Origin: Taenia hydatigena
Taxonomy: Eukaryota > Platyhelminthes > Cestoda > Cyclophyllidea > Taeniidae
Assembly: GCA_036345935.2 (NCBI GenBank)
Contig: JADWOT020001723.1
Span: 1-64,000, forward strand
Length of the DNA stretch: 64,000 bases
Direction: 5' to 3'
This document shows positions 45,401 to 58,376 of the stretch, piece by piece. The notes below the pieces were generated by a model. It made no database searches and was not told where the DNA came from. It worked only from the letters and a program-made list of their open reading frames with translations. The first letter of the stretch is position 1. Each line of letters opens with the position of its first letter. The position numbers and the translations under genes were made by a program.

Positions 45401-48400
45401 GGTGAGGGAAGCTTAACGAAAGCAGAAGAGCGAGATGTTCTAGTGTCACTAAAGTGGGAAAATAAGACAAGAAGCTGAATCGCAGGAAATACTCACTCCT
45501 CTTTTCCGTATGCATTTTTACAGGAAGCACAAATGGTATGGCATTGGGCAAGAAGCAATACGTGTGAGTATGCGAAAAAGGAGACATTCATTGAAGATGC
45601 GTTGGAGTAGCACATGAGAAAGGGGGCGTAGACAAGAGATCCCTAATGTCTGCGCGATGGAAAGACAACATCTCAAGGCTCATTGAAATGAGTTGTGTCG
45701 AGTTGATTAGGTGGGTCAATTTAAATGGCAACGTAAAAGGCGCCTTAATCGAGCTCGCCATGATCTAGCATAGGTTGCTAATCTTGTCTATTCTGACAGT
45801 CCAAATTAGTCAAGCCTAGACTTGCGTGCCGCGCTACAGTTCTTCTGCAGTGGGATATTAATATTGAGGAATTTGTTGTACACCAGCTAGTCCCTTATGC
45901 TGCTGCTAAATCGGGAATTTGAGACGTGGATAGTAAGTGCAGGACGGCGAGCATAGTGCACGGTTGAATTTTAATTGAGGGAATCGGCGTATCACCCCTA
46001 AAGATAGCCATTGAGTTAATGAAGAGACTTTTCTTATACAAATGGCAATGGTGGCTCATTCGCCACCGGTAGGAGCGAATTAATAGAGATTTTAAGCTAA
46101 AAGGGACACATGAATAGTTGAGGTTGGGGCAAAGAGGTGAGAAGTCGTGCGTATGGAGCTGTGGCGCAGCATTCTTCACTTCTTTCATACTCTCATCCTT
46201 TTCTACACTGATTCATTTTCCCACTCATCTAGCTATGTAAGTGAGTAAAAGATAAAGAAACTAACTTGATAAAAAACATTTGGTTATTTCGAATGCCACA
46301 CCAGAAGAGGCCAATCAAAGTCCTCTTTTCGATGCCTTTGACACTGGATACCAGATGTGATAATATTGAAACGACGCACACAAATGAAGTGAGGAATGAG
46401 AGTAGCACACGGATGGAGCTTGGATAAGAGCAGAGAGGAGGCAAGAGCAGGTGTGGAAAGCGCAAATTACCTGCATAATGCTATTGATAAGAAGGAAGAA
46501 CAAGCAATTGAGAAGTAAAAATATCTTTCTACTCCCTCACACAACCTATTCTAAAAACTGCACTGTCTTATCTGCGCTAATCGGATTTGCTTTCCTTGCC
46601 CCATATTCTCGCAAATCCGTATCGTCACTGCTCAGATCTAAACCACTTTATCCTTGCCTTGAGTGTACAAATCTCCTTCTACTTCCACATTTTTCTTTGC
46701 TGCCGTAGTGAAATCATTCGCATTAAGTTGTGTTCATTCGTCCGCATCAAATGTCTTCAAATTGAATTGCACTTCACTGAACCAATTATGCGGCAGTGTA
46801 ATGCCCATTCACCCTGGCTGTTTGTTAGTGCACACTCCTAGTACAGCCGCATGGCACCAAATGTTATAGTTTCAGAGGAGACCTACGTTTTTGACATCGT
46901 AGCAAGATGACAGCCGGTGCCTGATCGAAGCTATCACACAAAACCTACTGCTATTCTGACCTCCCCAATGGCGGTAGAACGCGATGAGCAGCTCTTCTGC
47001 AAATAACTCCTTTTCTCGCCTTGCGTTGAAGGCCTCTAATCATAAATGCACAGCTGTTAAATTGACTAAGAGTTATACGTAGTTTACAGATGTAAGCATG
47101 ATATCTAGTCGTGCTAAGCAATTTTATAGCGCCTGGTAAATGGATACTGCTAGTTTATGCATGACAGGGATGGTAAGGAAGCATACAATGCAATCAACTC
47201 CTACCTAAGTTACGTGCGAAGTAGTGGCAAAGGCAGAATTCTGATGTTGAGCCGCTTGATAAAGGATTCATGATTAGCAAATCATACTCCAGTCAGACGC
47301 AACACGTTCCAGTGGATTCATGCCCTGCCCCGCAAGCTCATTTCTACCAGGCGATTCCCATTGAGTAGGACGATTCTCTAAAAAATACGACCCTCTTTTG
47401 CAAAAATTATGGCATTCTGGTGTAGCAAAGGATCCAATTTACCAACAAGATGGAGGGCAGTTACCGCTGATGACCTCCAAAATGATGAGCGATTTAATTG
47501 ACTTAAAGACTTGTTTCGCTTAACAAAATATGCAATCCGCAGTTGAAATGTGTTTTTGAAATTGTGAACCTCACGTACATTTATTTCTGATCTTAAATGA
47601 TACGTAATGTACTACATTTAAAATACAGGACCAAATGATTAAGCTTCATAGACATTATTGGAATAAAGTCTATCGCTAATCATACGCGTGTGTCTAAATC
47701 CAGTAAAATTTATTCATCAAACTTGCGGCATCAACGGAAATGTGGCAATCTCTCACGTTGAAGTGCTTTGGCATGCAGGGGTTGGTATAAGTGAAGTTTC
47801 AGGCAGCCCATTGGCTCGAAATACCCGTGATTATGTAAAAAAACTGTCCTAATTGACGTCACCAAGTTTTCCTTCTGATAACATGCTATCTCAGTCTGGC
47901 CTAATAATTACAATTCACCATTCAAATCAGCCTAGACTTACCGAAACCCAGCTTAAACCATTGTGCAGTTTATACACTCACTCACTTCTCAGCGCAAAAG
48001 TAGTGCGCTAAACAATTACTTTTATTTAATAATCCGGTCGTAGCAAAATGTGGCCGCTGCACTCCCACCACAACATGGAGACTCTTCGGACATCACATTG
48101 CACCACCTCTCCTCACACACCGCGTTCACGTCAATCAACAAGCAGACTTATCATCACCTGCGCGAGCCAGCTCAACCCTCACATTTCTGTTTGCGAAGAA
48201 ACCCGAAATAAGGGGGTAACAATTTCAAATTTGTTAATGATGAAAACGAACAGAAACACACAACACTGTCAGGATCTACAGGGTTTTATGCTATTCGACA
48301 TTAGTGTTGTCTGAAGGCACAGTTAATCATTCCATTGTCCCCTTTTCCTCTTCATGCGTGGTCTTTCGTGGAATTCACGATGATAGCGGTGTTTCCACAC

Positions 48401-48640
48401 CAACAAATTGCACTTATAATCCACTTTGGACAGTGAACCTCCCGTTTGCATTTGATTCACACCCAACAAACATTTAAACCTGCGAAGCGAAAACAGCAAG
48501 CATGGGTTTGGGAAAGCCTTGAAAAATAAGAAGGAAATAGGGTCTAAATAGAGGTGCTGGCTTTATGTCGCCATGAGCATTCATAATGCAGCGGTATCAC
48601 GCGAAACAGTAAGGGACAGGTCACGCTATACAAGGGATAG
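42488..48640 (+). repeat. Composite repeat E-D, copy iv
   Basis: Inverted counterpart of 27430-34412 and same-orientation counterpart of 9040-12080 and 16190-20215. Block E runs to about 46690 and block D to about 48640. D continues past the short frame (minus strand near 48440) to TCACGCGAAACAGTAAGG near 48600, which matches 62160-62230 inverted. Within E, the left part (43300-44300, pyrimidine-rich) resembles the reverse complement of the right part (45760-46600, purine-rich), for example TATTGAAA-GACGCA near 46353 and near 43795. E may therefore have long imperfect inverted ends. No transposase or other enzyme is visible. Confidence 0.7.
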
Positions 48641-51600
48641 TCATCAGTTATCAAGAATGGTACAGACCAGAGCCGATGCCTGTGAGCACCAAGGTGCGGT
48701 GACAAACAAATTTTCTTGTGAAAAGAGGTGTCTACAATCTTAGATACCCGTACCAGTAGGAGGCGTCAAAGTAGTCAGCAATTAGACACTTAAAGGTGCA
48801 GGCGTCCATCGGTCAGTGGATGTCCCGCAATTGTTGGTTTTAGCTCACCCACACAGTGGTAATTCCTGAGACACTTTATTTGGTAAGTAAGCTTCACAAT
48901 TCCCAGTGTCTGCCTGACACAACTACTCAATGCATTCAGGTGCGCCTCCTATTCAAGCATCCTCTCCTATCTTGTATCCACCCAAAAGGACATCACAGTC
49001 GGAATGTGTAGAAAGCAGAAGTGATAGGATAGCCATGAAACCGTCCCTTCTGCGCACCACGCCACACACGTGCGATTAGGATCAAACATTTCCAAATGGC
49101 TTGCGCCGATGAATTGTAGACCACAAGCACTCGTCTTACCACATGAAGGCAAACGCTGGATTCGTGGGTTGTGTAAAATACTACACATGCTAAATCTGCC
49201 TATGGACCTAAAACGAAGCTGTAAGTGGAGTGAGAATCAAATGAATTGCTATGAAAAAAAGAAGGCACTCATCGAAGACTCGTCCAGGGAATAGGACAAG
49301 GAACAGCTATTGCAAAAATTCCCTCCATCCTCCCCTTTTGAGAATGGCAAGCAATTATAGGCTCAAGGCAAAGGCAGCACAGAAAAAAAAGAGTTCACGA
49401 CAGAACGTAGAGCTACATCGACAAAGCTGCTCAATTTCGGAGGTTAGAAGTTAAAAAGAGATAAAAAAGGAAATTTGAACCTGCTGATGAGTTAAGTACA
49501 AGCTTGGGGACGGGAAAAACGAAGTTAAAAGTGCTTGCCGAAACAAATGACAGAAATAAAATGTCTGGTTGTTCCTTTTATGTCCTCAGAAAGGTAAAGT
49601 TTCACACGAAAAGAAAAAAAATCGCAGTGATCAAACGAAACAACGCAAGAAGGTGGTCTAGTGGAATTATTTCAAAAATTACAATTTCATACATGAAATC
49701 AACCTACTTAACTTTGCACACGATAGTTGAATTCGAGACACGAAAGCCCTGGCGTTCTACCAAGAGTCTGTAAACGGATTGTTGTCTACTCCTCGCGAGC
49801 GAACAAAAGGCAAAAGAGACTTCACCTCGCCAAGCAATCGCTTTTTAACTACTTTTCAGAAGCATTAGGTCTCACGAGGAAATTGTAGAAATGGAGGAAA
49901 CTAGCAAAAAGGTAGTGCCAACCGAACAATAAAAATAACGAATTGTTGACTTTCGATTGCCATCCTCAAAATTACCAAAAAGACACTACTTAGCCAAAAT
50001 CTCGCAAAGCGCTAAGCATGGACAAATAGAAAACCTATGAAATGTGCAGAAAACAGCACAATTGAGTCGTTAATCATTCAAACGATAATAAGAGAGCCTC
50101 GCATGCTAAAAGAAATGAGTGACTTCATGCCTACCAACAAAAAACAAGAACGATGGCACAGTGGGAAGAAGCAATGACGCAGAGGTCAATTGTAAAAACA
50201 CTACGCGCCAAGCACTCGATGATGCGTCTCAAGCCTATTGTGATGGACACAGTTCGACGCAATGATCCCTGAATGAGTTCTGCGACCCTGTGGATCGACA
50301 CTGACTGCTTAATAATGCGACCCCTAAGAGAGATGCAGATTGAGAATATTGACACCCGGTTATGGACCTCGTGTCCATGTGGATGAGTCTAGATCGACTT
50401 TGAGGCACTCAACGCTATTGCATGCGTTTGATGATTTTAAACAACCAACCAGCCAATACCGTCTTGCGCGATCCCCCACTTGAAGACCAAGTATTCCACA
50501 ACAGATACCATACTTACTCGTTAGAAAAGTCGTTCCCGCGCTTTGTAGGAAAACGGATTCAGGAGCACACGAAAGGTCATTGGCACAGTTCTGCACTGAC
50601 GTGTGGTCTAGCTAGCCTTACAGCATTGATGCATCTCATCTTCGGCAGCACTTGCATCCTTGCAGCCGCAGTACTTAACACCTGCCCACCTCCCTTACCT
50701 TCAATCGGCTAATTGATTAATCTACCAACGTAAAATTGGTGTTTTTACCCTCCCCCCAGTAGCTTTGCATTCGTATGGCTAAAGTGCATTCTAACATCGT
50801 AGCCATTCATTGTCCACTATTTGAATCCTTTCTGTGAACACTGTGGACAGGTCCGTCTCGGTCAGCCTCATATGCCTGCCGCATGCTGCCCAAATTGACC
50901 CTTTACACGTTTCGCAGGTCGGGGAAGGGACAGAAGAACAGGTCGATAGCCGTGAAAATCGACAGGTGGGCAGGTATATAGGTAGGTCAACAGATGGAGA
51001 GATTGAGATATGCGAAATGACGACACTAGCTTTACCGCCTCACCTAGTCTCTGTCTCTACAGCTCTACTAACTGGCCAAACAATTGAATGAAAAGGAACA
51101 GAGACGCAAATAAATAATCAAACAATTCCAGTGATTCCCAATGTAATTGTCTCAATACAACACCCATAATAGGTACAATGGTGGAAAAGGCTACCATGAG
51201 TAGAGGGGAAGGCGGGGACAAGACGCTACTTACGACGGCTGTCATACCCAGGTTCTCATCACCGCCCATATACCATAGAAAAGGCGACGCACCACAAAAA
51301 GCACTCGTGTGACTGACGCAAAGCCGATTAATGTCACGGCACTAGGGTGCAAACTGGACCCCACCAGGCCATTGCCCATGTCTGCGCAGGACTTGTCAGC
51401 TCAACATCAGACGTCGCATTAAAAAAGGGACGCCATTGGTAGTAGACCAGTCATGCATGAGTATGTGCTTAAAACGGTAGAACAAGTACCCTGCTTAAAT
51501 AAGCCAACTGGACATGGCGAGGCATTTCATTCCTTTCCACTATGAGCAACTTCCACCTTAATCATTGTTAGCAGCAACAACGCGATCATAATGAAGCAAT

Positions 51601-52044
51601 GTTTCGCAAAAATACTCAGCACCAGAGCATCACGAAGGTGCTAATTTTAGCAACTCCGACAATCAGATGCTCTACGAACGTTCCAACGCCACAACCCATA
51701 CCCCCCGAAGTGAAGCTGATGAAGAATAACTAGGAGAGAAGGTCCACAGACAGCAAAAAACAGATCTCCCTTCGCCTGTCTATCCACCTACACATCCACC
51801 AGCCAAATAATCCAATCAACAGATAAGTAAAAAGAGCATGATTAGAGGAATAGATGAAGCTTAACGCTTGCCAGTGCACATTTGCCTGTGTCTTGGTGGA
51901 CGCCCACCAACCATTAGCCGTCAAGAATATTAACCTGGTTAACCTATGGGAAACGCCAAACCTGCATTTTGCCTGTCTCCGCGGCACTTCAGCTAACTAC
52001 TAGCCCCACAGGAAAACGGCTAAAGTCAAGGCCGGTTACCACTA
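48641..52044. other. 3.4-kb stretch absent between D and F in copy v; no gene recognised
   Basis: At 62160-62180, blocks F and D are joined directly. Here they are separated by this interval. It has only short open frames and no recognised domain, terminal repeat or target duplication. It could be an inserted element or the ancestral state, with a deletion in the other copy. Confidence 0.4.
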
Positions 52045-53460
52045 TGACCAAGGGGAGGGCGAAGACAATGCCGAAGCTACTACACAGCTACAGCAGGAGT
52101 GAACAAACCGAGGCAAACAGTGGGTTGCCTTCCAAGTCATCATCGCGACAATGCGTTTCTAATAAACACTTCATTCATAAGTACTTCAAGGGCGGGCATC
52201 AAGGGATCCTTCTTTTGTCGATATCAAACGTTCACAGTCCGGTGGTTTACACAAGGAACACTAATCAGACAGATTCAAATAACAACGCAATTGCCTAACA
52301 TTCAGCAAAACTTGAGTGCGCCCAAAAATGTACACTCAATTACGGGATGGTCCTCCTCAAATCCGCTAAACAGTAAGAAGTAGGGCAGCATCAAGCTTTC
52401 TGACGACAAGTAGATTAATTGGAACCTACTCACTTGATACAACTGTGCGTACCATCTATGCTACTGTTCCGAATGTGGAAGAACACTTATTTGGAACTGA
52501 TAATTACAGTCCATCGCAGATGCCCACACGCGCAATGAAGCAAACAGCCGTATTCTACCCATCAGCATCCAGTACACTCAATCCGACAACTACGGACTTA
52601 CACACTGTAATGAACATAGGCAACTTGTCCCAATCAAAATTCTCAAAAATCGCATGCATATTAATCAAAACACGCTAAACACAACCTTTCCTGGCCAGAT
52701 TAGTACGCCATCTACCACCCTTCCAAACGGAAAGCGATAACAATATGAATGCAGTGGGCAAATTTAGCCAGTGACACGACCAGATGTCAATGAGCGCAAA
52801 AGTTAGAGCTGACAATATTTAAAATATACCAGTGCTGGGTGAAATTACCTAAACAAATAATGACAGCAAACAAACGAAACACGTGGAAAATGAGATAATA
52901 AGAAGAGACAGTTATTCCTAAGCCGGCATTAGATCCTCATAGAACAGACAGTGTCTGTGGCCAATGCAAAAAAACTACACCTCGCACCCAGGCGTCACAC
53001 CTCATCAAAGTTTACAAAACGGCAAGTAGCGTGCATGAATAGGGGCTTTTCAAATGTACATAAATGTGCATTTGCACGCACCTCTTAATAGGCGAGTCAC
53101 TTCCTCCATGCATCCACAATCATCACACTCATCGACGTGGCCCTTTTTGCCCACCGCGTCATAAAGCAGAAGCCATGGGCACGGCACCGCTTGCACCCTA
53201 CTTTGCGACAGACTTCCAACAGTTTCGACAAAATTTCATCAGCGAACGCTGACTGCCAAAACGCCATTCAGCGGCAACACAGCCTCAACGAAGTACTTGT
53301 CCTTTGCACGGTAAAATTCGATGTTTGCATCCGCCCACCACCCGAGCCACCAAATATTCCATTTGAAGAACATCCCCGAATCTACAGGAACAAACTAGGA
53401 CTTAAAGAAACAATTTAAATCAAGGCGGCGGATTGATACGCTGTGCGACGATGGAGTTGG
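52045..53460 (-). repeat. Repeat block F, inverted copy
   Basis: The reverse complement aligns over its length with 60600-62170. Landmarks are ACAGCAGGAGTGAACAAACC near 52091 (inverted near 62120), GATGAGGTGTGACGCC (inverted near 53000; direct near 61176), and ATGCATGGAGGAAGTGACTC (inverted near 53100; direct near 61068). Indels break all frames. Confidence 0.65.
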
Positions 53461-55344
53461 TTGCACAATGACATCTCAATCGCAGAAGAATCATTACGAC
53501 CTTGGCTCAGGATTATTTTGATCGCGTCTAACGAAGTTACAGGAGACGACATTCAGTTCCCCAGTGGAGAAGAACATACTCAAGCACCCGTTCGGAGGGC
53601 ACTGCAGCTATATCTGCGTCCAATGAACATGATGAATTCTGCCGATATGGTTACTGTAACAATTTGGAAAATGTAGCTGCTGTCACAGTGCATTTGTGAA
53701 TAGACTTCGGGTAGAAGGATGCGCAACGGATTCATTGAGGTACAGCACCGATCACACCAACCTCTAGGTCGGAGTAGAGAGTAAGAGAGAACTCAAACAT
53801 TAAATTCTGCATTTTTTCAGCAACCCCTTGGGGCACATTAGATGCACCACCACAGACAGACACATCCTCGTCATTCTTAAGATTCGGACCATTATCGACT
53901 TCGCATGAAGTCCAAAATGAAACAGTTTCGTTCCTTTTTGAACTAACAGAGCTTACCCAACGAAAAAAAAACGCCGCAATTAAAACATGCAACGCGCCCA
54001 CCATATCGACGGGCAATATACCAAACACGACTGATGACCTTGAAACTGCCAAACTTAAGGACCACTTTCGAGCAAACATCTTTTCATCTTAAGAATTCTT
54101 GAATGCACACAAAACACACCATCAAGCTTGGCCTTAGAACAACCGCTAAAATTGGTCTTTGCGAGCGCATAAAAACCAAATCCAGTTCATCTTCGAAAGT
54201 TGATTGTTTGAAAATTGCATCCCATTATAGAAAGCACTATACGTCATGCAAACTTGCCAGCATTCATTCCAAAAAGGGTGTCAGAACGTTACGCACCACA
54301 TGCGAGAATTGGAACGCCATCCTCGAGCAGGCTGGTTATTTTGTTACAAACCTACTAGCCTAGATGACAGGGGATCGACACAACCCTTATGGATGGTGAA
54401 AGGGTGGCCTCTGTCGACATAATTATTACACAAGGGATAGGGATGCAGCGCGCTTCCCGTTTGTCACCTCGTCTTCTGCCTCAAAATGCTTTGGACTTTA
54501 TTGCAAACCTAAGTTGCGCTGGCCACTATCTTCATCACTAGGTGCGCTATGACTGTCTCTTCGTCTCCCCAAGTCCCATTTCAACAACAAAGGTACTGCA
54601 CAAATCCCTCGTCTTACTGGCCCCGCCTTTGGTACTGCCCTTGTTGAATGCCCTTCTTCCAGTCATTATAGTTCAAACCTTGTTTTCGCATCTGATCAGT
54701 GGTGCACCTATGCAGAGTCACAGGTGCAATATTAAGCGAGTGATGACTATAAACCTGGCAATGCGATGTGGACAAAACAATTGGTAGGTGTTAGAACGTT
54801 TCCATATGGCGTGAACTATGAATGCTACAATGGGCGGAAGCAGGTACGACATTAAATCGTGCAGTATCCTCGCTTCCTCCTCCTCCTTCCCCTGAAAATT
54901 AACAACCACGCCCCAGCAATAAGTCACCCCGCTCAACGCTCACAAATGTGGACCTCATGAAAAACCAGTGCACCGTATGAAGGCTCATAATAATATAGCC
55001 TCACATCGGCTTCGTCGCACACCATACCGTTGTTGTTGTTGCTGCTAAAGGTCTCAAAACAAGCAAAAGTGATGCGATTGTGAGCCTATGATAAGATCTC
55101 TCTCAACTCGTACAACACACACTGTCCCGTGGGGGAGTACTCACCAAGTTGCCGTTCTCCTCTCCCTTCGCTTTCGCCCGCCGGCCGCCTGCCTGACGCC
55201 CACACATCCGCACACGCCGCACTCAGCCTTCCAAGGACACAGCCACGCTGCCTGCCTGCTTATGGTCTGCATGAAAGAATAATCCACACTGAGGAGAAGG
55301 AGGAGCAAGCGAACTCTCGATCGCATTCATTGCTCCTCTAACAG
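53461..55344. other. No firm gene; GC-rich patch from about 55140
   Basis: Short open frames without recognisable content. The last 200 bp are noticeably GC-rich (55140-55260) compared with the surrounding AT-rich DNA and precede the candidate exon at 55345. Confidence 0.35.
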
Positions 55345-55649
55345 TTGCTTTGACGCCACAGCCGCCGCCATCGACAAGGACGAGTTCGGAGGCCTTTGGT
55401 GTAGTCTCGGTAGCCTCCTATGGATCGGCATCTACGTCCGCATCCCCTTTGCCATTATTGCCACCGTCGACAACATCAATGCGTGTTATTGACGACAGGC
55501 AGCCTGATGAGTCTGTGATTAACGACGATGTTGAGAAGCGCCACGCGGCCAGCGTTGCGAACAGCAGCGGCGAGGCAGCCAGTGCTGGTCAGAAGCCAAC
55601 TATTACAACACACAAATACTACACTTACAAGTTTGGCGCACAAAATTGA
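55345..55649 (+). CDS. Candidate 3' exon, unrecognised product
   Basis: A good acceptor (pyrimidine-rich TTGCTCCTCTAACAG, ending 55344) opens a GC-rich stretch. In one frame it reads a Pro/Ser/Thr-rich segment, then DDRQPDESVINDDVEKRH and a Ser/Ala-rich tail ending YYTYKFGAQN before TGA at 55649. A second frame of the same stretch is also open for about 48 codons and is hydrophobic (SLLWIGIYVRIPFAIIATV), so the true frame is uncertain. A KR dibasic site is visible, but there is no signal peptide in this exon and no basis to call a neuropeptide. No family recognised. Confidence 0.28.
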
Positions 55650-57872
55650 CACCTAGTGCTACTCACTCAAGTGTCCATGCCTATCACATAATAATGCTCC
55701 AGAGGAAATAAACATTCCCTTTCGCCGTACTTTGGATCCGCAACCACTTTGGTACCACGTAAAGCCAAGGGCTTGGTAACTTCCCTCCCAGCAAACGAGG
55801 CCTCATTCACCACAATATCATTCCTTCCTTATTCAAATAACCCCCCACCTGCCTACCTGCCCACCTACAATACCGCCACAACAACTTCAATCGATCCCCT
55901 CCACTCCATTGTTCATCATAACGAACGAACGCAAAAAGTGCTGCCATCCAACAGCCACAAAACTCGGCAAATTCTCTCTCGCGAACCTCATTAACAAAAA
56001 AGAGATCGCCATATACGCACGCACGTTTGCGGAAGTAAAAACGAGCTCTAGACGATCTTGAAAACATCAGTGTGCATGGGTCTACGTGTAATAAAAAAAA
56101 ATAGCAAGGAAAACACACTGCGAACTATGAAGTTAAAAACACGCAGACACGCACTAAAATTCACGAAAAGAAGGCCCGCCTGGAGTAGGTTTGAAACAAA
56201 AACTATGGAACACTTCTCCTACTCCTCCCCATCTTTTCAGTGTTGACACAATCGCCAGCACAACTAATCAACGTGACAATAAGCTCGCTTCCCTCCCCCA
56301 ACCCACCAGTGCTACACTACAGTTAGCCGGCCGAGCTTACAACCATGCCGTTCGCACCCAATGCTTGTGCCCAGCTAAATAAAAGGTCACATCTACCGCT
56401 GTCACCGCTATTGTCCGTGCATCCAAGATGGAGACCTCTCCGCCAATGACTCCGCAAGCTTGCATTGCCTACTATTCCACAAACTCATTAAATGTTACCT
56501 CGCCACCGCCACCACAGTAATTTTGTAGTATCTGAAAAGGGGGAAAGCAAACAATGGAAGAGCCGATGTGCGAATGTCCAACGCGCCGCAAAGCTAACGC
56601 CTCCGAACGTAACTTCTAATAGGAAAAAAAGCACCTTAACAAGCAAACATTTAAGACTGCTACAAAGTACAGTCTGCAAAGTGATGCAAAAGCTCCCCAC
56701 CGGTCACTCCATCGCTTCTGCTGCGTCCACCTCACCCAGACGTCAACTCATGCCGTCAAAGCTGAACCTACCATTAAGCCATCACCGAGAGCCTCTACAC
56801 AACATCAACACAGAAATAACCCGTCCCCAAGTCAATGAGCGGTAGAGCTGTTAAGTGTCCCACGCCCTCCATATATAATGTGCGCTCCACCAACACGGAC
56901 ATAATAGTAATGGAAACAACGCACCTTTTACCACACAAAGTACGAAAGAACCTACGGACAAATGATGAAAGCATGCTTCTACCCTAAATGAGAACGCACA
57001 TCAAAGCTGTAGATACACACGAAAGACAGAAAAATTCACATACAGCAATCCCATCTTACCTGAGGAACGTGTAAAGAGATAGCGAAGGCAAGAGCCACAC
57101 TCATTGCCGACGGATGATACTCCCATTTTTGGCAAAGGAAGAAGTCCAGACAGGAACTACAGCTACCTCTTCGACGTCTATTCCAGCATGTTAACAGATA
57201 GAAGAAATGAGTTGAAAGTCATGTAGATATAATGAATACTTATTAGCAAGAAAGCAATGAATAGGCACCAAGTACTCAGTTAAGCCAAAACACTTCTCAA
57301 CAAAATTACGACCCACTGACCAAAGTCCACAGTCATTAAGGAGCAAACCAAATAACAACCTGCCAAAGCAATTCTGATTTTTCACAAAAAGCATTGTACA
57401 GAAAAAAATGAACGTAACTAGACCTCGCAGTTGGAAAACAAAACGTCTTAACAGTCGCATTATGAAGCCTTCGCGTCTATTCTAGCAAGTAGACGTATAA
57501 AGGAAGCTAGTTGGCATGCAAAAGACCTAATAACAGCTAACAAACCATAACCGAAAAAGAAGTGCCAAATAGCTACCAGATTTCCAACTTATTGGAGCAT
57601 GTCAAGCCCCATTAACCGAAAACAATGGTCACTAAAATGTACACCACTTACGTACTTCACGTACAAATCTGGCCAATCACTTTGTTATTTGCCCGGTAAA
57701 ACAAATAAACTTCTAATTTTTGTGTGTCCTTAATAAGTCAAAGGTCTTTACAAGTACCTAACTTTTTTAGCTTTCATCAAAAATTTAAAATAATGAAACA
57801 CAAGTATCATTTGCATATTTGTTGGGTGTTAGTAGGAAAATTAGCAACAAAAGCTAGATGTAACAACGCTTT
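55650..57872. other. No recognisable gene
   Basis: It contains a basic 117-codon plus frame (56492-56845) without domains, and otherwise only short frames. Nothing supports annotation. Confidence 0.4.
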
Positions 57873-58059
57873 TGTAATACTTCGTTCGTTTGGGCTGCCG
57901 GTTTTTGGTCAGGGTCATAGAGGTAACATATTATCCTAGCTGCTTAGGTTGGTCTCCGGACTATGCCAGCAGCTTATTTTCCTTTGCCCTTTTGAATATA
58001 TATAATCTGCCCTAGTATTTTGCCTTCTTTTTCCTTCAAGGAAGCCTCAGGACGATACA
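57873..58059 (+). mobile_element. Solo LTR, family A, with target duplication
   Basis: A 187-bp unit starts TGTAATACTTCG and ends GACGATACA, flanked by GCTTT on the left and GCCTT on the right (four of five match). Like other family A copies it has the TATATATA run and TTTGCCTTC tail. Confidence 0.65.
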
Positions 58060-58376
58060 GCCTTAAAATAACATTACAATAGTCATAAACTAGTAATGTG
58101 TGCAGTGTGGCTAACAACTCAGCGTTTGCTTTGACTTTTCGCCTGCATATCTTAACGATTATTAAGTTTCTTTTTTCGCAACTAAGCCGATTTCTATGAT
58201 TTGATGTTGCTTTGAGTTATTTCGGTGGTTTTTATAAATTTTAACAGGAGCTCAAATAGCCCTGTCACCCGAGTCCTGATACACAGGCAAGTGACTCGCA
58301 CAATATCTGCGACCCCTCCAGAAAATCGGGAAAGGAAAAAGCAGAATTATAAATATAACCTATGGCAAGGAGTGGC

